From positions 5,382 to 55,715 of the IMG/VR virus record IMGVR_UViG_3300030109_003574: a DNA stretch of 50,334 nucleotides; one strand, written 5' to 3'. A program made the translations under genes and the position numbers. How positions within the stretch are numbered: position 1 is the stretch's first letter; every line of letters starts with the position of its first letter. A model generated the notes under the pieces. It had not been told where the DNA came from. It saw nothing but the letters and a program-made list of their open reading frames with translations, and searched no databases. Shown here piece by piece: positions 6,532 to 15,761 of the stretch. The stretch is from a virus.

Positions 6532-7112
6532 TGAAAAGTGTTTACAACTTTGTTGTAAAACCAAAAGGAGGCAGATATAATAACACGAAAAAAATTAACG
6601 ATACAGAGTTAATAATTAACACTGATATATACAAGCATCAACACGTTAATAGAGAGGCAATAGTTATATCTGTACCTATGATTGGTAATACAAACATAAA
6701 ACCAGGTGATACAGTTATAGTACATCATAATGTTTTTAGGAGATGGAATGATGTTAAAGGTATAGAAAGAAATAGTAGAAGTTATTTTAACGAGTCTACA
6801 TATATTATAAACGTTGACCAAATATTTTTATATAAAAAAAATAAACACTGGGTATCACCAAAAGGTTATTGTTTTGTAAAACCCTTAAAATCTATAGATA
6901 AATTTAATATTGAAAAAGAAAAACCTTTACAAGGTATTGTTGAATACTCTGATGGTACTGTAGAAAAAAACACTCTTATAGGTTTTACACCAAATAGTGA
7001 ATATGAGTTTATAGTTGAAGGTCAAAAATTATATCGAGTTTTATCTAAATTTATTACAATTAAATATGAATATCAAGGAAACGAAGAAGCTTATAATCCA
7101 AGCTGGGCATAA
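6531..7112 (+). CDS. Possible tandem double GroES-like barrel protein
   Basis: A 193-residue beta-rich protein that reads like two GroES-type barrels in tandem. Residues about 5-105 parallel GroES: FVVKPK strand, a loop, ELIINTD, NREAIVISVP, then IKPGDTVIVHHNVFR (compare KDGDTIYYDKHAG in the phage GroES) and a closing DQIFLYK strand. Residues 112-193 repeat the idea with YCFVKPL, QGIVEY, and KLYRVLSKFITIKYEY (compare LYRVIQDRDVVLV). The match is by pattern, not alignment, so the family call is tentative. With groEL and groES upstream, it could be a second co-chaperonin or cap. Coupled by TAATG to the gene before it; its end overlaps the probable small terminase start by 47 bases. Confidence 0.5.
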   Translation: MKSVYNFVVKPKGGRYNNTKKINDTELIINTDIYKHQHVNREAIVISVPMIGNTNIKPGDTVIVHHNVFRRWNDVKGIERNSRSYFNESTYIINVDQIFLYKKNKHWVSPKGYCFVKPLKSIDKFNIEKEKPLQGIVEYSDGTVEKNTLIGFTPNSEYEFIVEGQKLYRVLSKFITIKYEYQGNEEAYNPSWA

Positions 7113-7344
7113 AGCAGTTGAGGAGTTAATCAACGTTGCAAAAGAAAAAATTATTACTAACACAGAAGACGATGTTAGTGCAGATAGATTAAAGAACGCT
7201 GCAGCTACTAAAAAGCTAGCTATATTTGATGCGTTTGAAATACTTAATAGAATTCAAGAAGAAGAAAATATGCTTGATGGTAAAGCACCTGAAGAAAAAA
7301 AGGATAAAGTATTCAAAGGATTCGCAGAAGGAAGATCTAAGTAA
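7066..7344 (+). CDS. Probable terminase small subunit or packaging accessory
   Basis: A 92-residue mostly helical charged protein directly before the large terminase and joined to it by a TAATG overlap. The open frame extends upstream to 7015, but ATG 7066 gives a protein starting MNIKETKKLIIQAG and avoids more overlap with the preceding gene. Helices at about 4-28 and 38-66 (DRLKNAAATKKLAIFDAFEI) with a Lys-rich tail fit small DNA-recognition terminases in size and position, although a helix-turn-helix is not obvious. The call rests largely on location. Confidence 0.5.
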   Translation: MNIKETKKLIIQAGHKAVEELINVAKEKIITNTEDDVSADRLKNAAATKKLAIFDAFEILNRIQEEENMLDGKAPEEKKDKVFKGFAEGRSK

Positions 7345-9557
7345 TGTATAAACAAAGTTTAGTTAAAACAATAGAACCTATTAAAAAAACGACTATTAGT
7401 CGTCTTAATAAATCTAAAAAATGGAAATATGGATACAATAAAGAACATGATATCGTGGTTATCTCTAAAACTGGTAAAATTGGACAAGTGGTGGAGATTC
7501 AAAATTTGCGAATTGGGCTGCCGGCTGAACCGAAATCAGTGTACATGCACCCCAAAGGTAAATGGCAAAAAATAGAGTACCCAAAAGAATTATCAAAACT
7601 TAAAAATATATTTGACTGGAGAGCTTATCCAGAAGACCAAAAAGAAAAATGGTTTGAATATATAGACGAAGAATTTAAACGTAGAGAAGAAGGTTTTTGG
7701 TTTATAAATAACAATAAACCAACTTATATAACAGGTACACATTATATGTACCTACAGTGGAGTAAAATAGATGTAGGTGCACCAGATTTTAGAGAAGCAA
7801 ATAGGTTATTCTATATATTTTGGGAGGCTTGCAAAGCTGATAAAAGATGTTATGGTATGTGCTACCTTAAAAACAGAAGATCTGGTTTTTCTTTTATGTC
7901 TTCAGCTGAAACAGTTAATTTAGCTACAATATCGAGTGATAGTAGATATGGTATACTTTCTAAAACAGGTGCTGATGCTAAAAAAATGTTTACTGACAAA
8001 GTTGTTCCAATTAGTATAAACTACCCTTTCTTTTTCAAACCAATACAAGATGGGATGGATCGTCCTAAGTCAGAGCTAGCATACAGGGTACCAGCTAGTA
8101 AATTTACCAGAAAAAAAATAACAGCAAACGAGCAACTAGAAGATATACAAGGATTAGATACTACTATTGACTGGAAAAACACAGGTGACAATAGTTATGA
8201 CGGTGAAAAATTAAATCTACTTGTTCATGATGAAAGTGGTAAATGGGAAAGACCCGATAATATATTAAATAACTGGCGAGTAACAAAAACATGTTTGCGA
8301 CTAGGTAGTAGAATAGTTGGTAAATGTATGATGGGCTCGACCTCAAACGCTTTAGACAAAGGTGGAGAAAACTTTAAAAAATTATATAACGCATCAGACG
8401 TCACAAAAAGAAATAGAAATGGTCAAACAAAGTCTGGTTTATACTCTTTGTTTATCCCAATGGAGTGGAACTACGAAGGATTTATTGATGAGTACGGAGT
8501 TCCAGTCTTTAATACTCCTAACACAGATGTGCTCGCACCAGATGGTGAATTAATAGACGTAGGCGTAATTGATAGTTGGCAAAATGAAGTTGATGGATTA
8601 AAAGGAGATTCTGACGCACTAAATGAATTTTACCGCCAGTTTCCAAGAACAACTGAACATGCTTTTAGAGACGAGGCAAAAGGAAGTATATTTAATCTTG
8701 TAAAAATATATGAGCAAATAGACTATAATGAAGAAATGTCTAGAACTCTTGGTATTACAACTGGTAATTTTCAATGGGTTAGCGGTATAAAAGACACACA
8801 AGTGATATTTTACCCAGATCCAAAGGGTAGGTTTAAAGTAAGTTGGGTTCCACCTCAACAATTACAAAATAGAGTGGTTGTTAAAAACGGAGTGAAATAT
8901 CCTGGTAATGAACACATGGGGGCATTTGGTTGTGACTCTTATGATATATCAGGAACTGTAGATGGAAAAGGATCTAAAGGAGCACTACACGGCTTAACCA
9001 GGTTTAGTATGGAGGACGCTCCTGCGAACAGCTTTTTTTTAGAATACTTATCAAGACCACCTACAGCTGAAATATTCTTTGAGGATGTTTTAATGGCTTT
9101 AGTTTTTTATGGCATGCCTATATTAGCGGAAAACAACAAGCCTAGACTTTTGTATTATTTAAGGCGTAGAGGTTATAGAGGTTATAGTATGAACAGACCT
9201 GATAAAGTTTGGAATAAATTATCTACAGCAGAAAAAGAAGTTGGTGGTATACCAAACTCAAGCGAAGATATTAAACAAGCACATGCAGCCGCTATTGAAA
9301 TGTATATTCAAGGTCATGTAGGCATGCAGCAAGATGGTACTTTTGGCAATTTATATTTTAATGAATTGTTAAATGACTGGAGTAGGTTTGATATTACAAA
9401 AAGAACAAAGTTTGATGCAACTATAAGTAGTGGTTTAGCTATTATGGCTAATAACAGACACCTATATGCGCCAAACGCAAAGGTTGAAAAACCAAAACTA
9501 AATATAAGTATTTCTAAATATAGAAACACTGGAACAAATTCACAAATAATTAAATAA
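7344..9557 (+). CDS. terL: Terminase large subunit (TerL)
   Basis: A 737-residue DNA-packaging motor of the T4 gp17 type: ATPase plus RNase H-like headful nuclease. Seen: a PTYITGTHYMYLQW adenine-binding region (about 125-140), a degenerate Walker A in KNRRSGFSF (about 174-182), Walker B LLVHDE with D296 and E297, a coupling motif GSTSN (about 333), then the nuclease with acidic residues D531 (FGCDSYD), the FFEDVL segment and D691 (FDATISSG). The length is normal to slightly long. It docks on the portal encoded immediately downstream. A patch at about 7490-7560 uses codons (CTG, CCG, CGA, GGG) unlike the rest of the gene. Highly confident. Confidence 0.93.
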   Translation: MYKQSLVKTIEPIKKTTISRLNKSKKWKYGYNKEHDIVVISKTGKIGQVVEIQNLRIGLPAEPKSVYMHPKGKWQKIEYPKELSKLKNIFDWRAYPEDQKEKWFEYIDEEFKRREEGFWFINNNKPTYITGTHYMYLQWSKIDVGAPDFREANRLFYIFWEACKADKRCYGMCYLKNRRSGFSFMSSAETVNLATISSDSRYGILSKTGADAKKMFTDKVVPISINYPFFFKPIQDGMDRPKSELAYRVPASKFTRKKITANEQLEDIQGLDTTIDWKNTGDNSYDGEKLNLLVHDESGKWERPDNILNNWRVTKTCLRLGSRIVGKCMMGSTSNALDKGGENFKKLYNASDVTKRNRNGQTKSGLYSLFIPMEWNYEGFIDEYGVPVFNTPNTDVLAPDGELIDVGVIDSWQNEVDGLKGDSDALNEFYRQFPRTTEHAFRDEAKGSIFNLVKIYEQIDYNEEMSRTLGITTGNFQWVSGIKDTQVIFYPDPKGRFKVSWVPPQQLQNRVVVKNGVKYPGNEHMGAFGCDSYDISGTVDGKGSKGALHGLTRFSMEDAPANSFFLEYLSRPPTAEIFFEDVLMALVFYGMPILAENNKPRLLYYLRRRGYRGYSMNRPDKVWNKLSTAEKEVGGIPNSSEDIKQAHAAAIEMYIQGHVGMQQDGTFGNLYFNELLNDWSRFDITKRTKFDATISSGLAIMANNRHLYAPNAKVEKPKLNISISKYRNTGTNSQIIK

Positions 9558-9561
9558 TAGT

Positions 9562-11982
9562 ATGGCATATTCTGGCACTAAAAATTATTTTCCAAGTCAA
9601 ACAGTAAGCGATGTTGAAAAGCTAAGCTATGATTATGGTTTAAAGGTAGGTAAGGCTATAGAGCAAGAGTGGTTTAATGAAACTAGAAGTCTTAATAGAT
9701 ACGGTGCAAATAAAAATGATTTTCACAACCTAAGACTATACGCTAGAGGCGAGCAATCAATACAAAAATATAAGGATGAGTTATCTATAAATGGTGATTT
9801 GTCCTATTTAAATTTAGACTGGAAGCCAGTACCTATTATATCTAAGTTTGTAGATATAGTTGTAAACGGTATTGCAGAAAGAACTTATGATATAAAAGCA
9901 TATTCACAAGATCCTTATGGTGTGGCTAAAAGAACTAAGTATATGGAAGATATACTTAAAGATATGAGGTTAAAACAATTTAATGACGTTGTTCAAGATC
10001 AACTAAATTTAAATGTTAGAAAAAGTGAAATAGAAGAACTTCCAGAAAGTAAAGAAGAATTAGAGCTTCATATGCAGCTTGGTTATAAACAATCAATAGA
10101 AATAGCAGAAGAACAGGCTTTAAACACTCTTTTTGAAGGTAATAAATATGAGCTTATTAAAAAACAGTTTTATTATGATCTTACTGTTTTAGGCATTGGC
10201 GCTGTTAAAACTGATTTTACTACATCAGAAGGAGCTACTATTAAATATGTAGACCCAGCTAATTTAGTTTACTCATATTCTGATTCGCCTTATTTTGACG
10301 ATATATATTATGTAGGTGAAGTTAAATCTATACCTGTTAACGAATTAGCAAAACAATTTCCTCACTTAGATGAAGCTGAACTTGAGGATATTATGAAAAA
10401 TAAAAGAATTAATAGGAAAAACTACAACGAAAGATATTCTTCTGACAAAGAAGACAATAACACTATTCAGGTTTTATATTTTAATTATAAAACTTATATG
10501 AATGAAGTTTATAAAGTAAAAGAAACTGCAACTGGCTCAGAAAGAATAATACCAAAAGACGATTCTTTTAACCCACCAGCTGATAAACAACGTGATTATA
10601 AAAGAGTATTAAGATCAATAGAGTGTTTGTATGACGGAGCTATGATACTTGGTACTAATAAGCTCCTTAAATGGGAAATGGCAAAGAACATGATGAGGCC
10701 AAAAAGTGATTTTACAAAAGTTAAGATGAATTATGCTATTGTAGCACCTAGGATGTATAACGGTAAAATAGAATCACTTGTTAGTAGAATAACTGGTTTT
10801 GCTGATATGATACAGCTAACACATTTAAAACTTCAACAGGTGTTGTCTAGAATGGTGCCTGATGGTGTTTATTTAGATGCAGATGGTTTAGCTGAAATAG
10901 ATTTAGGTAATGGTACTAATTATAATCCACAAGAAGCTTTAAACATGTTTTTCCAAACTGGTTCTGTAATCGGTAGGTCTTTTACTCAAGAAGGTGATAT
11001 GAATCCAGGTAAAGTGCCAATACAAGAGATAACTTCAGGATCTGGTGGTAATAAAATGCAAGCACTTATAGGTAACTATAACTATTACTTGCAAATGATA
11101 AGAGACGTAACTGGCTTGAATGAAGCTAGAGATGGTAGTATGCCAGATAAAAATGCTTTGGTTGGTGTACAAAAACTAGCGGCAGCAAATAGTAACACTG
11201 CAACAAGACATATATTACAAGCAGGTTTATATTTAACCGCGGAAGTTGCTGAGTCTTTATCTCTTCGTATTTCTGACATTATAGAATATTCACCAACAAA
11301 AGATGCTTTTATACAAGCTATTGGAGTTCACAATGTTTCTGTTTTAGAAGAACTTAAACAATTGCACCTTTATGACTTTGGTATTTTTATCAACTTACAG
11401 CCAGATGAAGAAGAAAAAATGATGCTGGAAAACAATATACAAATGGCAATACAACAGCAAATTATAGAATTAGCTGATGCTATTGATATTAGAGAAACAA
11501 AAAACATAAAGTTGGCAAACCAATTACTTAAGTTGCGTAGAAGTAAAAAGTTAAATAGAGATCAAGCTCTTCAAGAGCGTAATATACAAATGCAAGCGCA
11601 AGCTAATCAACAAGCATCTCAAGCGGCTGCACAACTAGAAGTTCAAAAAAATATGGCTTTAACAGAAAGTCAAGTTCAATTAGAACAAGTAAAAGCGCAG
11701 TTAGAATCTCAAAAAATGATGCAAGAAGTTGAAATGAAAAAACAATTAATGGGATTAGAGTTTCAGTTTAACATGCAGTTAAAAGGTCTAGAAGTGCAAG
11801 GCCAACAAATAAAAGAACAAGAAAAAGAAGATCGTAAAGACGAAAGAACAAGAATACAAGCCACACAACAATCAGAACTTATAAATCAAAGAAATACTGG
11901 TGGTATGCCTAGAAACTTTGAGTCTGGAGGTAACGATATATTAAATGGCCAGTTCAACTTAGGTAGTTACGATCCTAAATAA
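9562..11982 (+). CDS. Portal protein
   Basis: An 806-residue dodecameric DNA-channel protein, assigned by position between TerL and the scaffold and by its typical layout: an N-terminal charged region, FVDIVVNGIAERTYDIKAYS (wing/crown beta region), a central GIGAVKTDF...YVDPANLVYS segment characteristic of large podovirus/crAss-like portals, and an extended C-terminal helix/coiled coil from about residue 640 that becomes Gln-rich at 670-765. The Gln-rich tail could line a barrel reaching into the capsid. Length is at the large end for portals. It begins four bases after the TerL stop. Confidence 0.85.
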   Translation: MAYSGTKNYFPSQTVSDVEKLSYDYGLKVGKAIEQEWFNETRSLNRYGANKNDFHNLRLYARGEQSIQKYKDELSINGDLSYLNLDWKPVPIISKFVDIVVNGIAERTYDIKAYSQDPYGVAKRTKYMEDILKDMRLKQFNDVVQDQLNLNVRKSEIEELPESKEELELHMQLGYKQSIEIAEEQALNTLFEGNKYELIKKQFYYDLTVLGIGAVKTDFTTSEGATIKYVDPANLVYSYSDSPYFDDIYYVGEVKSIPVNELAKQFPHLDEAELEDIMKNKRINRKNYNERYSSDKEDNNTIQVLYFNYKTYMNEVYKVKETATGSERIIPKDDSFNPPADKQRDYKRVLRSIECLYDGAMILGTNKLLKWEMAKNMMRPKSDFTKVKMNYAIVAPRMYNGKIESLVSRITGFADMIQLTHLKLQQVLSRMVPDGVYLDADGLAEIDLGNGTNYNPQEALNMFFQTGSVIGRSFTQEGDMNPGKVPIQEITSGSGGNKMQALIGNYNYYLQMIRDVTGLNEARDGSMPDKNALVGVQKLAAANSNTATRHILQAGLYLTAEVAESLSLRISDIIEYSPTKDAFIQAIGVHNVSVLEELKQLHLYDFGIFINLQPDEEEKMMLENNIQMAIQQQIIELADAIDIRETKNIKLANQLLKLRRSKKLNRDQALQERNIQMQAQANQQASQAAAQLEVQKNMALTESQVQLEQVKAQLESQKMMQEVEMKKQLMGLEFQFNMQLKGLEVQGQQIKEQEKEDRKDERTRIQATQQSELINQRNTGGMPRNFESGGNDILNGQFNLGSYDPK

Positions 11983-12009
11983 ATTTATTAACTATTATTA
12001 TATTATATT

Positions 12010-13245
12010 ATGGCAAAAAAAGAAAAACCAGTGGTAGATAACGATACTGGTAAAATAAAAGTAAAAGCAAAAAAAGAAAATCAACCAACAGGTAACGAAA
12101 CAAAAGGAAATGTTACCGTAGTTAAAGCTAAAATGAAACAAGGCACAAAAGACTTGGAAACTATAACTAAAGTTGATTTAGATAAAATAAAAAAACCAGA
12201 AGAAAAAAACGAAACCAAAGAAACTAATACTGAAGAAGCTAAAGTTGTTGAGGTTGTTGAAGAGGTAAAAAATGAGGAAAAAGAAGAAGAAGTAAAACAA
12301 GAAAAAGAAACACCAGTATTAGAAGAAATAACAGAAGAAGAAACAGAAAAAGAGGTTATTGAAGAAATAGCTACTGAAGCAAAAGAAGCTATTGTAGAAA
12401 ACATGGAAACTGGAAAGCCTTTACCAGAAAATATTCAAAAGTTAGTAGACTTTATGGAAGAAACTGGTGGAGATATTCACGACTATGTTAAGCTTAATCA
12501 AGACTATAGCAAGCTGGATGATAGAGGTTTGTTATACGAATACTACAAGCAAACTAAACCTCATTTAAATTTAGAAGAAATAAACTTTCTTATGGAAGAT
12601 CAGTTTTCTTATAATGAAGAAGAAGACGAAGAAAGAGATATAAAAAGAAAAAAATTAGCGTTAAAAGAGCAAGTTGCCGACGCTAAACGCCACTTGGACG
12701 GGCAAAAGTCCAGATACTATAAAGATATTAAAGCTGGTTCAAAGCTAACGCCTGAACAACAAAAAGCTATTGATTTCTTTAATAGATATAACAAAGAATC
12801 AGAAGTTACTCAAAAAGCAGCTAAACAAAACTCTGAAATTTTTACACAAAAAACTGATAATGTTTTTAATGACAAGTTCAAAGGTTTTGAATATAATGTC
12901 GGTGATAAAAAATACAGATTTAATGTAAACAATGCTAACGAGGTTAAAGAAACTCAAAGCGATTTAAACAATTTTACCAAAAAGTTTTTGGACAAAAAAA
13001 TGGCTTTAAAAGATGCAATGGGTTATCATAAATCTCTATATACAGCAATGAATGCTGATGCTGTTGCAAAACACTTTTATGAACAAGGTAAAGCAGATGC
13101 TTTAAAAGAAAGCGTTGCTAAAGCTAAAAACGTTGATATGAATCCAAGGCAAAACCATGGTGTTGTTGAGGCGGGTGGTATTAAGGTAAGAGTGTTAGGT
13201 GAAGATTCTTCTGATTTTAAGTTTAAAATTAAAAATAGAAAATAA
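12010..13245 (+). CDS. Capsid scaffolding protein
   Basis: A 411-residue, extremely charged protein directly before the major capsid gene. The first 135 residues are low-complexity Lys/Glu (KEEKEEEVKQEKE-type), then helical segments around 150-270 and a basic C-terminal third ending KFKIKNRK. Disordered acidic N-terminus, coiled-coil middle and basic capsid-binding C-terminus are the hallmark of internal scaffolds. No protease motif is seen, so any prohead protease is elsewhere or absent. Gene order portal-scaffold-capsid supports the call. Confidence 0.75.
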   Translation: MAKKEKPVVDNDTGKIKVKAKKENQPTGNETKGNVTVVKAKMKQGTKDLETITKVDLDKIKKPEEKNETKETNTEEAKVVEVVEEVKNEEKEEEVKQEKETPVLEEITEEETEKEVIEEIATEAKEAIVENMETGKPLPENIQKLVDFMEETGGDIHDYVKLNQDYSKLDDRGLLYEYYKQTKPHLNLEEINFLMEDQFSYNEEEDEERDIKRKKLALKEQVADAKRHLDGQKSRYYKDIKAGSKLTPEQQKAIDFFNRYNKESEVTQKAAKQNSEIFTQKTDNVFNDKFKGFEYNVGDKKYRFNVNNANEVKETQSDLNNFTKKFLDKKMALKDAMGYHKSLYTAMNADAVAKHFYEQGKADALKESVAKAKNVDMNPRQNHGVVEAGGIKVRVLGEDSSDFKFKIKNRK

Positions 13246-13269
13246 ATAACAATTTAAAATTAAAAAATT

Positions 13270-14823
13270 ATGGCAATTACTGGAGGAGATAATTTAAACA
13301 AGGTGCCTTCGCCAACTAAAGCGACACTTGAATCAAATTATCTTGATTTAGCTGGAACAACCGGAGAAGGTTGGGCACAGCAATATTTACCAGACCTAAT
13401 GGAGAAAGAAGCAGAAGTATTCGGAAATAGAACTATTTCAGGTTTCTTATCACAAGTTGGGGCTGAAGAGGCTATGACTGCTGATCAAGTAGTATGGTCT
13501 GAACAAGGAAGATTACATCTTTCGTATGTAGGTCACATTGAAGACTTAGCACAACAAGATAACAATAGTAACCAACCTGGTGGTTCGATAACTATAGATA
13601 CTGACATTGATGGTAATGCTGTTGGTTCTTCTGCTATTGATCATGGTATTAGAGTAAATGATTTACTTTTAGTATCTACATCAGAATTTACTACGCAATG
13701 TTTAGTAACAGCTGTAGCTAACGCTGTAGTTTCTGTAGCGGTTTACAATTCTGGTGCTACTAACAAAACTCTTCAAGATTTAGGAGCTGCAAACGACGAT
13801 GTATGTACAGTACTTGTATTTGGTTCTGAATATGCAAAAGGTAGAAAATACTATGACAACAGTCCTTCTGGTGCTAACGCAGGAGATGCAGTTGACTTTC
13901 GTCAAGCTAATGAACCACAGTTCAAGTCTTTTAGCAACAAACCAATTATTTTAAAAGATTACTACTCAGTATCAGGTTCTGATACGGCTAGAATCGGTTG
14001 GGTTGAAATTGCTTCTGAAACTGGACAATCTGGTTACTTATGGTATTTAAAAGCAGAATCTGACACAAGAGCTCGTTTTGCTGATTATTTAGAAATGGCA
14101 ATGTTAGAGTCTGTTAAAGTTACAACAGCAAACTCTGAGGTTGATGAGTTCTTATCTGGTGCTGATATTGATGGTGCAGCTACAGGTGGTGGACCATTCG
14201 GTACTCAAGGTTTATTTGACGCTATTAAAGATAGAGGTAATGTTACTACTGGTGTTACTGGTGTTAACGCTGCTACTGATTTAGCTGAGTTTGATGCAAT
14301 ACTTGCTGAGTTTGATAAGCAAGGTGCTATTGAAGAAAACATGATGTTTGTAAACAGAGCTACTAGTTTAGCAATGGATGACATGTTAGCTTCTATGAAC
14401 TCTTACGGGGCTGGTGGTACTTCTTACGGAGTGTTTGATAACTCTGAAGACATGGCACTTAACCTAGGTTTCTCTGGTTTCAGAAGAGGTTCTTATGACT
14501 TCTACAAGTCTGATTTCAGATACTTAAACGACAAAGCTACTAGAGGTGGTATTAACGATAGAAACACTACTGACCCTATTAGAGGAGTCATAATACCAGC
14601 TGGTACATCTACTGTTTATGACCAAATGTTAGGTAAAAACCTTAAACGTCCTTTCTTACACGTTAGATATAGAGCTTCAGAAACTGATGATCGAAGAATG
14701 AAAACTTGGATTACTGGTTCTGTTGGAGCTGCTACATCTGCTTTAGACGCTATGGAAATACACTTCCTATCTGAAAGATGTTTAATTACTCAAGGTGCTA
14801 ATAACTTTATGTTAATGCAGTAA
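13270..14823 (+). CDS. Major capsid protein
   Basis: A 517-residue protein expected to have the HK97 fold, forming the head lattice. It starts with an N-terminal arm (AITGGDNLNKVPSPTKATLESNY), then an E-loop-like region with VFGNRTISGFLSQVGAEEA, a beta-rich insertion about residues 95-190, a WVEIASETGQSGYLWYLKAESDTRARFADYLEMAM spine-helix region, and a C-terminal domain with FLHVRYRAS and IHFLSERCLI. It follows portal and scaffold, has a poly-A/T leader with ATG at 13270 and is closed by a strong terminator, as expected of the most abundant product. Length is ordinary for large marine podoviruses. Confidence 0.85.
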   Translation: MAITGGDNLNKVPSPTKATLESNYLDLAGTTGEGWAQQYLPDLMEKEAEVFGNRTISGFLSQVGAEEAMTADQVVWSEQGRLHLSYVGHIEDLAQQDNNSNQPGGSITIDTDIDGNAVGSSAIDHGIRVNDLLLVSTSEFTTQCLVTAVANAVVSVAVYNSGATNKTLQDLGAANDDVCTVLVFGSEYAKGRKYYDNSPSGANAGDAVDFRQANEPQFKSFSNKPIILKDYYSVSGSDTARIGWVEIASETGQSGYLWYLKAESDTRARFADYLEMAMLESVKVTTANSEVDEFLSGADIDGAATGGGPFGTQGLFDAIKDRGNVTTGVTGVNAATDLAEFDAILAEFDKQGAIEENMMFVNRATSLAMDDMLASMNSYGAGGTSYGVFDNSEDMALNLGFSGFRRGSYDFYKSDFRYLNDKATRGGINDRNTTDPIRGVIIPAGTSTVYDQMLGKNLKRPFLHVRYRASETDDRRMKTWITGSVGAATSALDAMEIHFLSERCLITQGANNFMLMQ

Positions 14824-14838
14824 GCACTTATATTAAAA

Positions 14839-14868
14839 GTCGAGGCTTCGGCCTCGGCTTTATTTTAT
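14839..14868 (+). terminator. Rho-independent terminator after the capsid gene
   Basis: An 8-bp GC-rich stem (14839-14846 with 14851-14858, one G-U pair) closed by a UUCG tetraloop and followed by a T-rich run. It lies 15 bases after the capsid stop and probably ends or thins transcripts so that capsid mRNA outnumbers the tail genes. Confidence 0.85.
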
Positions 14869-14890
14869 TAATTTTATTATATATTATATT

Positions 14891-15706
14891 ATGGCAAAGA
14901 AAAAAATAGAGGTAGAAGAACCTCAAGTTGAAGCAGTTGAAGAAACTGCACCGGTTATAAGAGAAAGAAAAGTCCCATCAAAACCGGAGTGGGAAATTAA
15001 AGATAGAACATATTATTTAAAAGGAGGAAGAAAGCCTTTATCATATTCAATTAGATCGGCAAATGTATATTATTTTGACGAAGAAAAAGGTTACGAAAGA
15101 GAGTTAAAGTATTGTCAAAATCAAAGAACTCCATTTGTAGACGAAATGAAAGGTGATCAAAGATTAGAGCATATTATTTTTAGATCAGGTGCTTTGTTTG
15201 TTCCTAAAAATAAAACTGTTTTACAAAAACTTTTATCTCTTTACCACCCACACAAAGATAAACTATATTACGAGTGGCAGCCAGCAGCAAAAGCAGCTGA
15301 TCAAATAGACACTTTAAATTTACAGGTAGATGCTTTAGTAGCCGCTAGAAGTGTTGATATTGATATGGCAGAAGCTATCATGCGAGTAGAAGTTGGATCT
15401 AAGGTATCAAATTTAAGTTCTAAGGAGCTTAGACGTGATTTGCTAGTGTTTGCTAGAAACAATCCTAAACTGTTCTTAGAGCTTGCAGATGATGAAAACG
15501 TAATGTTAAGAAACTTTGGTATTAAAGCTGTAGAAACTGGAGTATTAAGACTTTCTTCAGACCAAAGATATTTTATGTGGGGTTCTAATGGTAGAAAATT
15601 AATGACTGTACCATTTGAAGAACATCCATACACTGCTTTAGCGCATTGGTTTAAAACTGATGAAGGTATGGAAATATATGCAAATATAGAAAAAAGATTA
15701 AACTAA
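14891..15706 (+). CDS. Predicted head-neck structural protein
   Basis: A 271-residue soluble protein. A disordered Lys/Glu N-terminus (1-30) leads to a beta-rich domain (DRTYYLKGGRKPLSYSIRSA) and a QRTPFVDE...LEHIIFRSGALFVPKNKTVLQKLLSLYHP stretch that I recall in uncharacterised T4-like and marine phage virion proteins. The C-terminal half is helical, with ELRRDLLVFARNNPKLFLELADD and a closing beta segment. Location between capsid and neck genes suggests a head completion or auxiliary role. No active-site motif is visible. Confidence 0.6.
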   Translation: MAKKKIEVEEPQVEAVEETAPVIRERKVPSKPEWEIKDRTYYLKGGRKPLSYSIRSANVYYFDEEKGYERELKYCQNQRTPFVDEMKGDQRLEHIIFRSGALFVPKNKTVLQKLLSLYHPHKDKLYYEWQPAAKAADQIDTLNLQVDALVAARSVDIDMAEAIMRVEVGSKVSNLSSKELRRDLLVFARNNPKLFLELADDENVMLRNFGIKAVETGVLRLSSDQRYFMWGSNGRKLMTVPFEEHPYTALAHWFKTDEGMEIYANIEKRLN

Positions 15707-15712
15707 TCAAAC

Positions 15713-15749
15713 TGTAGAGCGGTCGCCCTACGGGGCGATCGTAACTACA
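15713..15749 (+). terminator. Stem-loop with UACG tetraloop
   Basis: A 9-bp stem (15720-15728 with 15733-15741, one G-U pair) around a UACG loop, extended by an outer 5-bp stem (15713-15717 with 15745-15749). No convincing T-run follows, so it may be a weak terminator, an mRNA-stabilising end or a processing site rather than a full stop. It sits between a head-neck gene and a 52-codon gene. Confidence 0.6.
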
Positions 15750-15761
15750 AAATTAAATAAT

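Noticed and set aside
11565-11580. Palindromic GCTCTTCAAGAGC within the portal gene
   Set aside because: Codes for ordinary portal residues, single occurrence, no sign of a site or regulatory role.
12081-12404. Minus-strand Ser/Phe/Thr-rich 107-codon frame
   Set aside because: Complement of the Lys/Glu-rich scaffold N-terminus; composition is the direct reflection of the sense codons.
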